In this document: positions 12,040 through 25,060 of the stretch, piece after piece
Position numbering within the stretch: the stretch's first letter is position 1
Layout of the letters: each line of letters starts with the position of its first letter
Assembly (NCBI GenBank): GCA_963930645.1
Contig: OZ005656.1
Location: 191,036,979-191,100,978 of the forward strand
Direction of reading: 5' to 3'
DNA from: Salticus scenicus
Lineage: Eukaryota > Arthropoda > Arachnida > Araneae > Salticidae
Length of the DNA stretch: 64,000 nucleotides
Made by a program: the position numbers and the translations under genes
Notes under the pieces: model-generated
Told to the model about the DNA's origin: nothing
What the model saw: only the letters and a program-made list of their open reading frames with translations
Databases searched by the model: none

Positions 12040-13300
12040 AATTTTCAAATCTAAAAATAATAAATATCAAGTAATAAATTTAAAGAATGGCTTTCATATT
12101 ACATTTTTACAAATTTTAATTAAATTGGTATCGAAATCACTCAGCATATACCTTTCGAAAGCGGGTGGGGGGAAGGGGGTAGGAGCAGGTTGAAAGAAAA
12201 TGATTGTTCTTATATTACCTTCTTACTGATTTTAATGAAACTTTGTGTAACAATCTCTTTCTATACAGGGAAAAAAAAATCACACTGTCACACATATTTG
12301 TGCGGCTGCGGAGGGAGGGGGGGGGGGGGAAGGGGATGGCGGCAGAAGGAAATAGGATTATTTTGTAATATCCCTTTCTCTCTAATCGATTTTAATGATT
12401 TTTTTAAACTATCACTAATTCTATATTAAAATCACAATGGGTGTTATACATAGGTGAAGGGGCAAGGGAGCAGATGGAAAAATATTTTTTTTTTTTAAAC
12501 TACTCTATTTCCGATTTAAATAAAAGTTTTTGTAAATACTACTTAATGAAAAATCATAGTAAGTGTACATATATTTTTGAGTTGGGGGGGGGGGGAATCT
12601 AAGGGAGCAGAGAGGAGAAATGGATATTTTTTTATCTTCATGTAAAGTATTTATATAAAACTTTGTATAACTACCACTTACTCTTTATTAAAATTATAAT
12701 GAAGGGCATACAGTTGAAGGGGGGGGGGGGGGAATGTAAATGAAATATTATTTTTAAACAATGCCCCTAATCGATTTTTTTTTTTTTTTTTTTTTTTTTT
12801 TGGCATTTTGTGTATATATATCATTTATTGTTAATGAAAAATTACAGAAAGGATTATATATGTCGGGGGAGGAATAGGGCTGAAAAATGGAGGAAAATAA
12901 AATTATTGTTTTGTATTACTGTGCTTTACATTTTAATAAAATTTATTATAAATATCACTTACAGTTTAGGAAAACTTACGCTAATTATCTTATATACCAT
13001 AGAGGGAGTAGGAGTTAGTAAAGAAAATTTCGATTGCTTTAATATCAGAATTTTACCAATTTTGATTAAAATTGTAACTATTATCACCTACTTTTAATTA
13101 AAAATTACAATAAGTGCGTTGTATAGATATACTTTGTATAGATATATCTTATTATCTATCAAAAACTGCAGAGGGGGCTAGCTTATCGGGGTGCAACAGG
13201 AAAAAATGATATTTTTATACCACCCTATTGCCGATTTAATAAGATTTTGCAGGAACAGTACTTAATGTTTATAAAAACTTACACTGCTGATTGCGTATCA
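12040..13300. repeat. Degenerate ~100-150-bp tandem array with oligo-G runs
   Basis: Repeating phrases 'actactctatt', 'gattttaat(a)aaa', 'actttgtataactaccacttactctt' and 'attataatgaagggcatacag' are followed each time by a run of 7-14 G, for example at 12172, 12310, 12585 and 12720. Related sequence occurs at 240-420, 32160-32747, 37326-37473 and 41760-41950. Reading frames across the G runs (11779-13097) have Gly-rich or simple composition and are not genes. Confidence 0.7.
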
Positions 13301-13886
13301 CAGTTTGTTTCTCGTTCTAAGTTTGTACACAAAATCTCAATTTATGAATAAAATTTGTAAAAAGATGATACAAAATGAAATTTTTTATTTCGTTTAATCG
13401 GTTACTTTGGACTCCCCGTGTAAAAACAAAAAGCTTGCGCTGTCGTTAATGTTTAGTATGTATTTTATGAGCGAAATTTAAGAAAAGTGTCCTTTTGCCT
13501 GGTGCGTGCAAAGAAGTATAAAATAATGTTTTATTTATTTATTTATTTTTGTATCATAACATTATTTTTTTCTCTCTCTCCCTTAGTCCCCCGGAATAAT
13601 TTCAAGAACACATACCTTTTATAAGTAGCTACTGTGAAAGATACCCTTTTTTCCGCGATCCGGAAAAAGGGCATATATTTTAATTATTACTTGTAAAATA
13701 TATGGTAAAAAAGAACGATACTGTATTATTATTTTTTTTTCGAAGGGGAACTACATTATTAACTATTTATTCTAAACGAAAAAATTCTGTTTTAGAATAA
13801 CCTTTTTACAGATATTAATCAAACATTGAATTTTTACGTACAAACTTACGGACAAAAAGACTCTGTGATACGGAGAACGCTTTATA

Positions 13887-13918
<32 letters not shown>

Positions 13919-14080
13919 AAAGAAAAAATGTGATATTTATACAAAATTTCCTATAAATGCGAAGCGGGGTAATTTAAAAACAATCATTTCCTTTCCCTCA
14001 GCATCCTTTACCCTTTTTAGGTATACGAATCACACACTGTAATTTTTCATTAAATTTATGACATTCGTTCTAACATGCCA
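13301..14080. other. A+T-rich spacer, nothing recognised
   Basis: Only simple sequence is visible: (TTTA)n at about 13530, an (AT)n run at about 13885-13903 followed by poly-T, and A/T-rich filler. No coding or RNA-gene signal is seen. Confidence 0.55.
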
Positions 14081-14084
14081 TAAC

Positions 14085-16340
14085 AGCAAAGAAGGCCAAA
14101 ATCTTTCGAATAGAAAAAAAAAATCGTGCAATTTTCAAAGTTAGCACAAACATAGCAGAGAATGTCCTGAACAACATACCAAACGTCCCCGCCCGCGGTG
14201 TTTGATCGGGGGGGGGGGGAGGAAGCATTTAAAACGGGGCACTTTTCAATTTTATTAAATATCGATTATATTTTCTTTGTATAATCAATAGTTTAGAAGA
14301 TATAGAGAGATGAAATATCACATTTTCTTGAAAAACGATTTTTATTAACAGTAACATTAACTAAAGTGTACAATAAAAAGGATTCTGATCAAATATTTTC
14401 TACATATGTTAAAATTATGTACAAAGGAACAACGTAAGGGTAATATTATACGTAAGTGTAATATAAGGTATGTTTTTTATATTTTTAATAACTTTGAGAC
14501 AAGTAGGGAAAAATTTGTTTACAGCACCTGCAATAGTACTGGAGCAAACAGGTATCTTCAGAACTATTTATGTTCTACGAAAAAATAAATAGGTATAGAA
14601 ACACTTAAACTGAAAAAGTTTCATAATTTTTGATCGTGCAATGCAGATTTACCATGTTTTATAATAATATAATTATAATATAAATATTGTGTGCATTTTG
14701 CCTATGCTATCATTTATATGGAATTCATAAAAATGCTCGTTCGCATTTCTTGCCTTTTTAAAACAATATTCATCATTTCAAGAAAATATGTAATTGCGTA
14801 AATTTTCCTCTGAAATCTCATTGTTTATAAAATATCTAAGAAAAAACTTTAAACACTCAATTTCAATGTTTACAGCAAACGCCCCTTCCCCCTTCTTCCC
14901 CCGACGGTCGAAGACTTCTAGTATGTTGTTCAAGACACTTACCACTATGACTTTACTAATTTTCGAAACTATGCAATTTATTTTCCTTGCTCATTAACAT
15001 AAAATGCGACAAATTAATAGAGTAGAAAAACTGTAGAAGATTTACTACATCACTCTTTAATACAAAGTTTTTGTATAGATAGTAAATACTTCACTTGATT
15101 ATTTTAATTATGGTCTTTAATGATTTTACTATTGCATAAAAGGATTTTTTTTTTAAGTACAGTTTCTCATTTGATTATATTTTTTGAATTATTGATCATC
15201 CAAAGAAAATTCAATGGCTATTTTCATATCGAATATCAGGTAGGTTAATATTGAATTTTAGATTTATCCGCTAAATTACATAGTTTCAGGATACTTAAGA
15301 AAAAAGAGGATATCCTTTTTAAATGAGCTCTGCGAGCGGACAGTTTTAGTATATTATTAAGGATAAGTTAGTACGTTGTTATGAATACCTATCCCTATAA
15401 AAAATTTTAAAACTATACGATTATTTTTTTCTTTTTTTTCTATTCGTCAATTTTTAGTATTCGTTATCTGGATTGATACTCAAAAAATGTCGCTTGCATC
15501 TACTTGCCTCAAAAATATTTAAAACATACAATATATTTGCTCTATTACTCTTACATGGCCCTTTTTCATATATATATATATTTCGTATAAGTAGAAAATA
15601 TTTTACCTGAAGCATTTTAAGTACGGACAGAAGTTAATTTTATTATTGTAAAAAAGCATTTTTTCAGGAATATATGATATTTCATTCCTCTACACTTGCT
15701 AAACTGTGTATATTTAACAGACAATTTTTCGGCAAATTTCGTGTAGTTTAATATTGCAAATGAGTTTTTACTTTAAGTCGATAGTTTTCAAAATATTTAA
15801 GAAACATACTTAAAAGAAAGAAAAAAAAACTCTTTAAATGATCCCCTCCAAACACCACTTTCACCTCCCACTGGCGGGGACATTTAGTGTGTTATTTTGA
15901 ACTAATATACTTATATCTGTGACCATTTTTAAACTTGGCTGATTTTAATTTTTTTCTTTTTTCCCTTTCTGCCTTTTTTTTTTTTTTTTTTTTTTTACAG
16001 ACATTTTTGTAGGAAATTTCACGTAGATTAATTTTATAATTGATATGCTTTCTTTAAGTCGTATAGTTTTTAAGATATTTAATAAAAACTAAAAAGTACC
16101 CCCCACCCCCTTCCCCACGGACAAGGACTTTTAGTGTGTTGTTCAGAACACTCTCAACTATAACTGTACTAAACTTCTGTCTGTAAATTTTTCGTCTTCG
16201 TTATCTGATTTGGTACTCAAAACGAAATTTGCCCGTACTTGCCTCAGCAAAATTTCCGTTATTAGAAGTGTATTATTTAAAATTATTAAATTCAATAATT
16301 ATTATGGCCTTTCCCCCTTTAAAATCATGGTATTTGTATT
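14085..16340. repeat. Diverged ~250-bp tandem repeat with one inverted copy
   Basis: The phrase 'ttttagtgtgttgttcagaa' and its variants recur near 14918, 15345, 15883 and 16129. Each is followed by 'aactat.act.tactaa', then a 'cttcgttatctgat(t)tggtactcaaaa' segment and a 'tgcctc..aaaatatttaa' segment. The last clear spacing is ~246 bp. The copy at 14085-14215 is in the opposite orientation. C-rich/G-rich tracts ('ccccttccccc') separate units. There is no coding sequence. Confidence 0.65.
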
Positions 16341-16379
16341 AGGATTAAGACCTATTTACTTCTCTAGCTTCCTAAACCT

Positions 16380-16560
16380 GAAGATAAAGGCCCTCCACGG
16401 GGGGTATTTCTTAGGGGTCCTAGTCCGTATATACGAGAATTTCGGAGATAACCACGGAAAGCTATAGGCTAACAATCTTAGCTGGGATCGAACCTGGCAC
16501 ATCACGTCCACCACCCTCTAATTCAGAACCTTTTAGTCGATGGCAGGCACCTTTGAAATC
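16380..16560 (-). mobile_element. Candidate tRNA-derived SINE
   Basis: Reading the minus strand, 'ggttcgatccc' (16484-16494) matches the pol III B-box consensus and is followed by a less A/T-rich body. An A-box-like stretch lies about 50 bp upstream near 16540. Base composition differs from the surrounding A+T-rich repeats. The 3' tail is not clearly delimited, so this is a family-level guess. Confidence 0.4.
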
Positions 16561-17465
16561 ATATTTAGCGTAAGATTTGAATATCCGAATAGAGAGTGAA
16601 GAATTTTTTTCATTATTATTTATTTATTTAACGAATTTACTACTAAAAGTATAACAACACTCTGCTTATTTTAAATTGATGACTACAAACAAATGCCATT
16701 CAAATTCGTTAGCACTGTTTAGTTATGTAAGGTTTTATAACATTGTTCTAGAGATATAAAAATATTTTATTATTGTATGTTTGTTTTATGCATTTGTGTA
16801 ACATCCATAAATAAGCAACGAAAAATATTACAAAATGAAGAAACTGATAAACTTTACTAAAATACTTTATGCACTACTGAAAATAATTCATATTAATATT
16901 TATTCATATATAGGGTCTGTCGTATAAGAAAAAAATTCCGAAGCACTACAGTTTATCAACAGAAAAATGTTAAAAATCAATAATGTAAATGCAACTGAGA
17001 GGAAACAATATTTATATAAGTTATCAAATTAAGCTAAAATATATTTCACATAGAAATTTGTTCATTGACTAATTATCATTTATTTACGGTGTCATATAAA
17101 AAATAAATTTCTAAATACTGCTGTGTAAATTGTCTGTGAATTAATGGCAGGTCTTGAAATGGCACAAAAGTTTATATACAGAATATTCCAAAAGTTTACA
17201 AGTGTGTCAACCATAGGGGAATTCTGTTCGGTTCCTCATCATATGTACATTCTCATAAATTTCTAGTACAGTTAAGTCTAGTAAGTTCTATTCATGTTAA
17301 GAGAAATTAATTTGACCAAACGCTTGACACAGTGACACAGTGAAATCTCCGTCTAATAGACTATCCATCGTTCAGTTCGGTATATTTATCTTATTCTTAT
17401 CTAATAATTTATTTTATTGGGGTTCAGTTATGTAGTTTAGTTTTCATGATTTCCAATGCAACGAT
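16561..17465. other. A+T-rich spacer, nothing recognised
   Basis: No coding frame, terminal repeat or structured RNA is recognised. A short 'tgacacagtgacacagtga' direct repeat is seen at about 17325. Confidence 0.55.
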
Positions 17466-17469
17466 CCCC

Positions 17470-18300
17470 AAAATCCATGTTTATAAGGAACATCGCCCCA
17501 TATTGCTATGCTCATAAAATCTTAAATTTCGAATAACTTACGAAATTTTCCTATTAGAATATTTGTAGTCAATTATGTTCAAACAAGTATGATAAATGTT
17601 ATCTTGATGTTGTCTAATATAGTTATGATCCTCAAAATGGGCGTTTATCTCAATTTTGCCCTATTCTGCCATGTTAAGTAAATCGCAAATTCCAAATAAC
17701 TTACAAAATTTTTAAATTAAAAAATTCATTGCCAGTGATGTTCATGTCAGTATCTTCAGTGATATTTTAAAAGTGTTCTGACATCTCTATGATGAAAATA
17801 TCCCTCAAAGTGGACAGTTATGCGAAATTTTGCCCTATTATGCCATATTAAGTAAATCATAAATTTTCAGTGATTTACGAAGTTTTTAAATTTCAAAATT
17901 CATAGTCAAGGATGTTTATACCAGCCTCTTATATAATATTTAAAAAGTAGTCTGATAAATTTACTATGACAATACCCCTCAAAAGGGACTTTTATGCGAA
18001 ATTTTGCAGTATTCTGAAATGTTAATAAATTCGTAAATTTCAAAGTACCATGTTTCTAGTTAATGATGCTCATCCCGACATCAAAACTGATATTTAAAAG
18101 ATATTCATACACCTTTACGAGAAAAATATTTCTTTTCATGCACGTTTAAAAGAAATTTTGACCTATTCTTCCATGTTCAGAAAAACATAAATTTCGAATA
18201 ATTTCTGAAGTTTTATAATTAGAATGTTGAGAATGAATAGAGTTCTTGCCAGTGTCATAAATAATACTTTAAAACTAGTCTGATTTCTCTGCGATCACTT
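17470..18300. repeat. Five-copy tandem repeat, ~155-175 bp
   Basis: Each unit starts 'ttttgccctattctgccatgtt', then 'aaatttcgaataactta', an 'attcatagtcagtgatgtt'-type segment, 'ctgat...ctatgat' and 'cctcaaaatgggc.tttatgcgaaa'. Units begin near 17490, 17661, 17837, 18002 and 18157. It is non-coding and diverged. No equivalent is seen in the second unit within the window. Confidence 0.8.
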
Positions 18301-18307
18301 GTTCGTG

Positions 18308-18535
18308 ATATATCGTGTACACAGACTCAGACTAATAAACTAACACACTAATGGACTAACGGACTAACACAGCAACGGACTAACAAATTAACACACAACC
18401 CACCGAAGGACACCATACCAATTTTGATATTTTTAGATTCCTCACACCTGAAAACGTGTAAAAAAAAAAAAAAAAAAAAAAAAAACGAGGTCGAAAATTT
18501 TTACAATTACCTAAGTTCCCCATACCTATAGTATG
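18308..18535. repeat. 'actaac' simple repeat and poly-A tail-like segment
   Basis: Irregular 'ggactaac/aactaacacac' repeats (18325-18400) precede 'acacctgaaaacgtgt', a ~27-A run (18461-18485) and 'cgaggtcgaaaattttta'. This resembles the simple-repeat 3' ends of arthropod non-LTR elements, but no coding part is visible. Confidence 0.4.
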
Positions 18536-19004
18536 ACGGGGAACTAATGTTGAAATTTTTTGACAACGCAGTACGGTGGGACCATGGAATGAAACTTAAA
18601 TTAAGAATGCGAATTTTTCATTAGTTCGCATAATATCTTAAAAATTTTTAGCCTTCTACAAAAGGTAAGTTCTAGTTTCACCACACAGAACGCTACTTAT
18701 TATTATTTATTTATTTATTTTTATTATTTTTTAACTATTTGAGGTTTCTCTTTTAATACATTTATTTAGTAAAGATTTTGTTTAAATAAGCAAGGACCAA
18801 GACAGCAGTTTGATACGCATATGCATTTTATTACAGAATTTGACTAAATACAATAACAATATTTAATAACATCGAGTAAATTTAAATATGAATTTTTTTT
18901 TTACAAACATTCAATGCATGCAAAAGCAATACGTAGAATCATCGAGTATACTTAGCAGTACATATAGCTACATCAATTGACTCTATGTAAAAGCAATACA
19001 GAAA

Positions 19005-19217
19005 AAGTCGGCAGCAACATTGTTGAAGCACTAAAAATAATTCCTACTTAAAAGATGGCCACTTAATACTGTTTTGCTAAGTAAATATTTGTCGAGTCAT
19101 GATCTTCGTCTTATACTGTTTATTAAAAAATAATTTTATGATGAAATTTAGCGATCAGACTAAAAAAATATATATTAAAATTAAGGATGTGTGCTTCAAT
19201 AATTTTGCTGGCGACTG
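19005..19217. mobile_element. Tc1-type palindromic MITE carried in R2a
   Basis: Starts 'agtcggcagcaacattgttg' and ends with the inverse-like 'caataattttgctggcgact' before 'gta'. It matches the R1 copy at 668-889 and the R3 copy at 63033-63251, sharing 'aaatatttgtcgagtcatga'. Non-coding. Confidence 0.65.
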
Positions 19218-19915
19218 TACATACGCATACAGTATATTTAAGTATATAGCCAGAGACGATCAAATATAGAGAACACCTAGTTTTTTTTTTTTTTTTTTTT
19301 TTAAATATGTGAATCTCTCCTTCATTTTTTTTTTTTTTTTTTTTTTAGTGGCTGTTTCGTTTGAAAGAAATGAGACAGCAATTCGGTAAAAGGTGTATAT
19401 TTAATTACAGTATTTCACTAAAAAAAAAAAAAAAAAAAAGGTTCATACTGATATAGAATATAATTCCAATTAACTTTTTTTTTTTTTTTTTTTTGCCGAA
19501 AACACCAAAATGCAATTTAAATATGTGTTTGATTATACCAATTTACTACATACTATCGCCGGGTATATTTGGGCTTATATTTAAGCACAGCTCTCATTAT
19601 TACATATGAAACAATATGTAAAGACACTGAGCGTATATAGGTATGTAATTATAGTACAGCACTGTTTATTGAAATAATACGTAAAGACAAAGAATATATT
19701 TATATATATTTTCAGAATGGAACAAGTGAAACTAGAAAAAAAATCCTATCTATATTTTCCAAACTAAGTGCAACTTCTATTTTTTATATTTTTAAAATGC
19801 GAGAATTCGTTTGTTGCAATAACAAAATTGCTCATTGATGTATGTGTATATCTAATTACAGCATTTCACTACATACAAAAACGATACATTCTAACAGCGA
19901 GTATAGACATACAAT

Positions 19916-21648
19916 GAGAGGTCACAACATGGAAAATTCAGATCAAGATGAAACTGGTAGATTTGTAGTATGCTATGAAGGTAACAACATATTAAAGCAG
20001 TAGCGCACACTAGCCACACAATTTTGAGAAAAAATGCATTAAAGTATTAATAATTATTAAGTACAAGTTATTTCACGAACGAGCTAACGCCGCAGTTGCT
20101 CCCTTGGTAGGATAGGTTACTGGAAACCCGAACGCCCCGGGTTGGGTGCTACCGGCGGGATATATATATATATATATAATTAATATTTATTTATTTAAAC
20201 ATTTTATTTCATTTCAATTTTTACTGGTTTTTATAACTGAATTAAAAATTTAAAAATTTTAATAAATAATAATAGTTATTACTATCATTATTATTTTTAT
20301 TTTTAAAAAGAATGTCTTAGGTTATATAGTTTTCTATTTGTAGCATTTATAATCTTCTAAAACTTAAAAAATAAATTTTAGTATTGTTTAACAGTTTCCT
20401 TACAAAAAAATATTTATTTATCTAAACATTTTACTTATCTAAACATTTTTTATTTATTTTATAATTAAAACAAAGCTAAAATTATTTTTTGTTAAGTTAT
20501 AGATAATTATAAATATTGCAAATAGAAAAATATAACTATATGAGCTATATATATGTTTTTAATTCGCAAAAATTCAATAATTGTTGTTTATTAAATTCTT
20601 TAATTTTGAGTTTAATTATTTAAAAGATTAAATTTTACAATCATGCATCCTTACAATAGTTCAGCTGGAACTTTAATAGCAAAATTAGTAAATAAATAAA
20701 ATAATCAAATAAAACAAAACCGTGAATAACAAACAAAGGAACAGAGAAAAAAAAATCTAAAATTTATTTAAAAACATTCCGAAGTGTAAAATAGTTAGCA
20801 GGTGTACTTAGATCTTGGTTTGAGCCTATTGTTACGGTTTAATATGTATATTTTACGAAACCGTTTTTAGATTGTTAGTATTAGAGAGCAGGTGAAATTT
20901 TATTTAGTGCAAAAAAAAAGATAAAAATTATGTAATTGTAGAAGGAAAATGTTTGTTGATTAATATTTAATTTGTTTAGATAGTAATTGTATGTACAATT
21001 AAAATTGTTATTTCTCTGTAATATTGTTAAATTTCTATAATTTTAAAAACAAAATTTAGTATTGTTTTAAATATACCTAAAATAATGTAAAAATAAAATA
21101 AAACGTTTAGATAAATAAAGTTTTTAAAAAAAGAGTCTTTATTTTCACTTTATTTTATAATCAAAAGAAAGATAAAATTTATTTTTTAAGTTATAGAAAA
21201 TTATACCTAAATATTATTAATAGAAAAATATAAAACCCGCATATTTCTTCATTTAAATTAAATTAATAGTAATAATAATAATATAAATAAATAAATAAAT
21301 ATTATTTAATTAAATTTTCATATTTTGAATTTAATCATAAAATAAAGTAAAAATTAAATCAAATTAAATATTTAGACAAATAAACATTAATGAGGGAAAA
21401 TGTACCGTTGGTAGCAACGAACCCGTGGCGTCCGCATTTGCAACCACGTATCCTACCAAGTGCGCCAGTAAAGCGGTGAATCGTTTTTGAAATAACTTGT
21501 ACTTAATAATTTACAAAAACTTTAAAGTCTTTTTTCTCAAAATTGTGTGGCTTTTGCACGCTTATGCTTTAATATTTTGTTACATTCATAGTACACTAAA
21601 ATTCTGCACAGTTTCGTCCTGATATGAATTTTCAATGTCGTGCTTCTC
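19916..21648. mobile_element. Foldback element with ~245-bp arms, tRNA-like boxes in the arms
   Basis: Left arm (19916 to about 20160) and right arm (about 21400 to 21648) are inverted copies. Both contain 'gccacacaattttgagaaaa' and 'aagtacaagttatttca' in that arm orientation, and start GAGA(A/G)G. Read outside-in, each arm carries 'ttggtaggata' followed about 40 bp later by 'cgggttcg' or 'cgggttgg' and 'tgctacc', which resembles tRNA D-arm and T-arm sequence. The ~1.2-kb centre is almost pure A/T without a gene. Paralogous empty sites lie at about 1553-1562 and 23965-23975. Confidence 0.7.
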
Positions 21649-22654
21649 TTTTTTAGATGTAAAATTCACTTTCATCGTCATTTTACTACGTACTAGAATA
21701 AAAAAAAAAAAAAGCATACGACATCAAATACATTTAGGGGCATATTTAGTTACAGCGCTTCACCAGATATAGAAATATTACATACAGACATAAATTATAG
21801 ATAATTATACACTCCGGAAACAGTGAAATACAGAGGACACGCTTTATTTTTTTTTTAAATCTCTATTTCAATATCTTTATTCGATGACGATTTCGTTTGA
21901 CATAAAGAACAAGACCACAGTTACGTAGGTATATATCTAACTACAGCATTTTATTACATACTAATACCGAATATATTTCAGTGCATAATTTAGAAACAAC
22001 AATTTATTACATAAAAAATTGTGCATGCAGTTGTTAAATACATTTAGATTTATATTTAGTTGCAGCGCACTTCACTACAGTTAAAAACAATGCATATAGA
22101 CATGTATAGTATATAGCTCGGAGATAGTGAAATACATCAACTACGTGCAACTTCTGTATTATTCAGTTCCAATTTCGTTGTCAGCATGACTAAGATGGCT
22201 TTTGATTTTGAAGTATATTTAAATGTAGGGTTTCACTACATAAAATGACAATGCATAACAACAATAAAATACGTTTAAGTGTATAATTTAGTCAGAATAC
22301 TTTACAACATACAAATCTATTTATACATACATCTAGTGTATTTAGATGTACATTCAGTTAAAGTACTTCACTACAGATAAAAAGAGCACATAAAGATATG
22401 GAGTATATTTAAATATATATTTAGAGCTCTTCACTATGTGGAAGGTTGCACTTTTAGAATGAGTAAGAAACCGTTAGATTACCAGAATGAAACGCTTACT
22501 TCTCCTGCATCCGAAAAACTCCATATCCTTCCGATACATTTCTATAATGAATGAAGTTTGGAGTTACTAGTTGGGTTAGAGTAATTACATTTACATTTTC
22601 ATCATATTATTTGTTATATTTAATGATGACGTGTGTGTGTTGTGTGTGTGTATG

Positions 22655-23280
22655 TATGTCTGAATGATTGCGATAGCGCCTAAACGCGTTGTTCGAATAA
22701 GTTGAAAGTTGGTACGTATATAATAGCTCACTATAGAACGAACCCTATTGCTTTTGGTGAATCTGGGACTTAAATGTTTTTACAGGGGCACAAAGAAAAA
22801 TTCTTTATCATTAATTAACTTTCCAAATTTTGAATTAATGTTCCAAATTTTTTAAAGTGCGATAGCGTCTAAACACTTTATTCGTCTGAACCGAAACTTT
22901 ATGCACATACTATAATTTACTGTTGCATGAACTGTATAGATTTTTGTGAATGTAAAGCTTAAAAATATTTTACAGGGATAGAAAGAAAAATTCTTTAACA
23001 TTACGGTCTATGGGCCAAAATTATTTAAAGTACGATAGTGTTTAAGCCTCTTATTTGCCTGAGCAGAAAAATGTATGCACATGTTATTAGTCACTGTGTC
23101 CCGAATCGCACAGATTTTGGTGAATCTAGAACTTATAGATATATTACGGGAATACGAAGAAAGATTCTTTGTTATTATGGCCCATGGGCCTAAATTTTTT
23201 AAAGTATGATAGCGTCTATATGCTTTATTCAGGTAAACTGAAAATTTATATTCATGTTATAAGACACTGCTTAAACTATT
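22655..23280. repeat. Four-copy tandem repeat, ~175-195 bp ('gatagcgtctaaac')
   Basis: Copies begin near 22668, 22860, 23032 and 23207 with 'gcgatagcgtctaaacactttattcg'-type sequence, then 'gaaa.tttatgcacat', 'gattttggtgaatct' and 'aaagaaaaattctttatcatta'. The array lies between R2a and R2b. The short (TG)n run just before it is also seen next to other dispersed arthropod-type repeats. Non-coding. Confidence 0.8.
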
Positions 23281-23384
23281 TTTCTCGTTTGTTTATTTAA
23301 CTACTTCTCTTACTTTAGTTTACTTATATAACCGTTAATTACCTAATGGTAGGAAAGTCGAGTGGAGTTACTCCAGATATTTTT

Positions 23385-25060
23385 AAATTATGTAAACCTC
23401 AACTTTAAAATTTTTTTTTTTTAGTAGCTATTTCGTCTGAAGCAAGAAATAAGACAACAATTCGATAAAAGGTCTAATTACGACATTTTACTACATTAAA
23501 AAGGTACATCCTGATATAGAATATAATTTCAAGTGAAAATTTTGCTTCCCGAAACAGTCAAAATGGAAAGTATGTATGTGTATATTTAATTATAGCAATT
23601 TACTACATACTAACGTTATGTATATTTAGGCTTACATTTAAGCACAACTCTAATTTTTATATATGAAAACAATATATACAGAGACTGAGAATAATTAAGT
23701 ATATAATTAGTTACGTTACATCACTGCGTATAAAAACAATAAGTACACACAAAGAATATATTTATATATATATAGATTGGAGTTAATAAAAAAGAAAAAA
23801 ATCTAATCAACTTTTTCCAAACTAAGTGCAATTTCTATTGTTATGTATTCAAAATATGACAATTCCATTTGTTGCAATAACAAACTGGTTGTTTGATATA
23901 AGTATATATCTAATTACACAATTTCACTACATGCAAAAACAGTACATACTAATGGCGAGTATAGACTTTGTTAGATGAAAAATTCACTTTCTTAATCACT
24001 TTAACACATACGAAAAAATAAGTGCATAGGACATCGAGTACATTTAGGTGTATATAATTAGTTGCAGAACATCACTAGGTATAGAATTAATACATACAGA
24101 CATAAAGTATGGATAGCTTGGAAACAGTGAAATACAGAGTATGCCTACTATCTTTTTTCGAATTACGTGCAATCTCTGTTTAAACATCTTTATTCGATGA
24201 CGATTTCGTTTGATACAAACACCCAAACCGCATTTACATAGGTATGTATCTAATTACAGCATTTCATTACATATAACATAACATCACATACTAGTCCCGA
24301 ATATATTTCAGTGTATAATTAAGTCACAATTTATATCATAAAACACTATGCATACAGTGGTTGAATACATTTAGTTGCAGCGCACTTGACTACAGTTAAA
24401 AACAATGCATATAGACATACAGTACAGTTTATAACTCGGAGATATTGAAATCCCTCAACTGTAACCTCTTTATTATTAAGTGACAATTACTTTTCAAGCA
24501 ACGTCTAAGTTGGCCATTTGATGTTGTTTTATATTTAATTATAGAGTTTTTGCTGAATAGACTGACAATACATAATAGCACCAAAACATGTTTAAGTGTA
24601 TAATTTAGTTACAAAATTTCATTACGTACGAAACTAATTATACTGACATGGAGTGTATTTAGATGCACATTCAGCTAAAATACTTCACTACATATAAGAA
24701 GAATACATAAAGATATAGAGTTTATTTAAAGATATATTTGGGTGTAGCACATCACTATATGTAAAAACAATACATTCAGACATGGGAAATAATGAACTTT
24801 TAGGATGAGTAGGAAACCGATAGATTACTACAATAAAACAGTTACTTCTACCACGTCCAAAAAACTTCATATCTTTCCGATATGATTCCATAATAAATCA
24901 ACTTTGGAATTACTAGTTGGGTTCAAGCAATTATATTTACGTTTTCATTGCACTATTTATGAACTTGCTGCATTTAATGACGACGTAAATTCATTAAGAT
25001 GTATAATTAATTATGTATAGTCACTATGAAATGACCGTCAAATTCCTTATGATTGTCTTC
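23385..25060. repeat. Satellite block R2b (second copy within unit 2)
   Basis: Restarts at the 'tagctatttcgtctgaagc' phrase (R1 equivalent near 990) and proceeds in R1 order to 'ttggaattactagttgggtt' near 24903 and the first 'tagtcactatgaaatgacc' unit. It sits next to the second receptor, so it is positionally equivalent to R1. Frames at 24044-24226 and 24688-24891 are monomer translations, not genes. Confidence 0.75.

Larger units (their letters stand above)
18573..22620. repeat. Satellite block R2a (copy of R1)
   Basis: Aligns with R1 from 'aatttttcattagttcgcata' onward. It carries the same embedded Tc1-type MITE at 19005-19217 and ends with the same 'ttggagttactagtt' phrase near 22559. 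It is interrupted by the foldback element at 19916-21648. A (TG)n stretch at 22629-22660 borders it on the right. Confidence 0.75.

Noticed and set aside
11779..12054. RIFGIRPNSYY-repeat frame resembling a repeat protein
   Set aside because: Translation of the 'ccgaatattcgg' subterminal motifs at the right end of the hAT-like element, running out into flank.
20080..20160. A true tRNA gene in the tRNA-like arm
   Set aside because: Only D-arm and T-arm-like boxes match; no acceptor stem or anticodon arm can be paired by eye.
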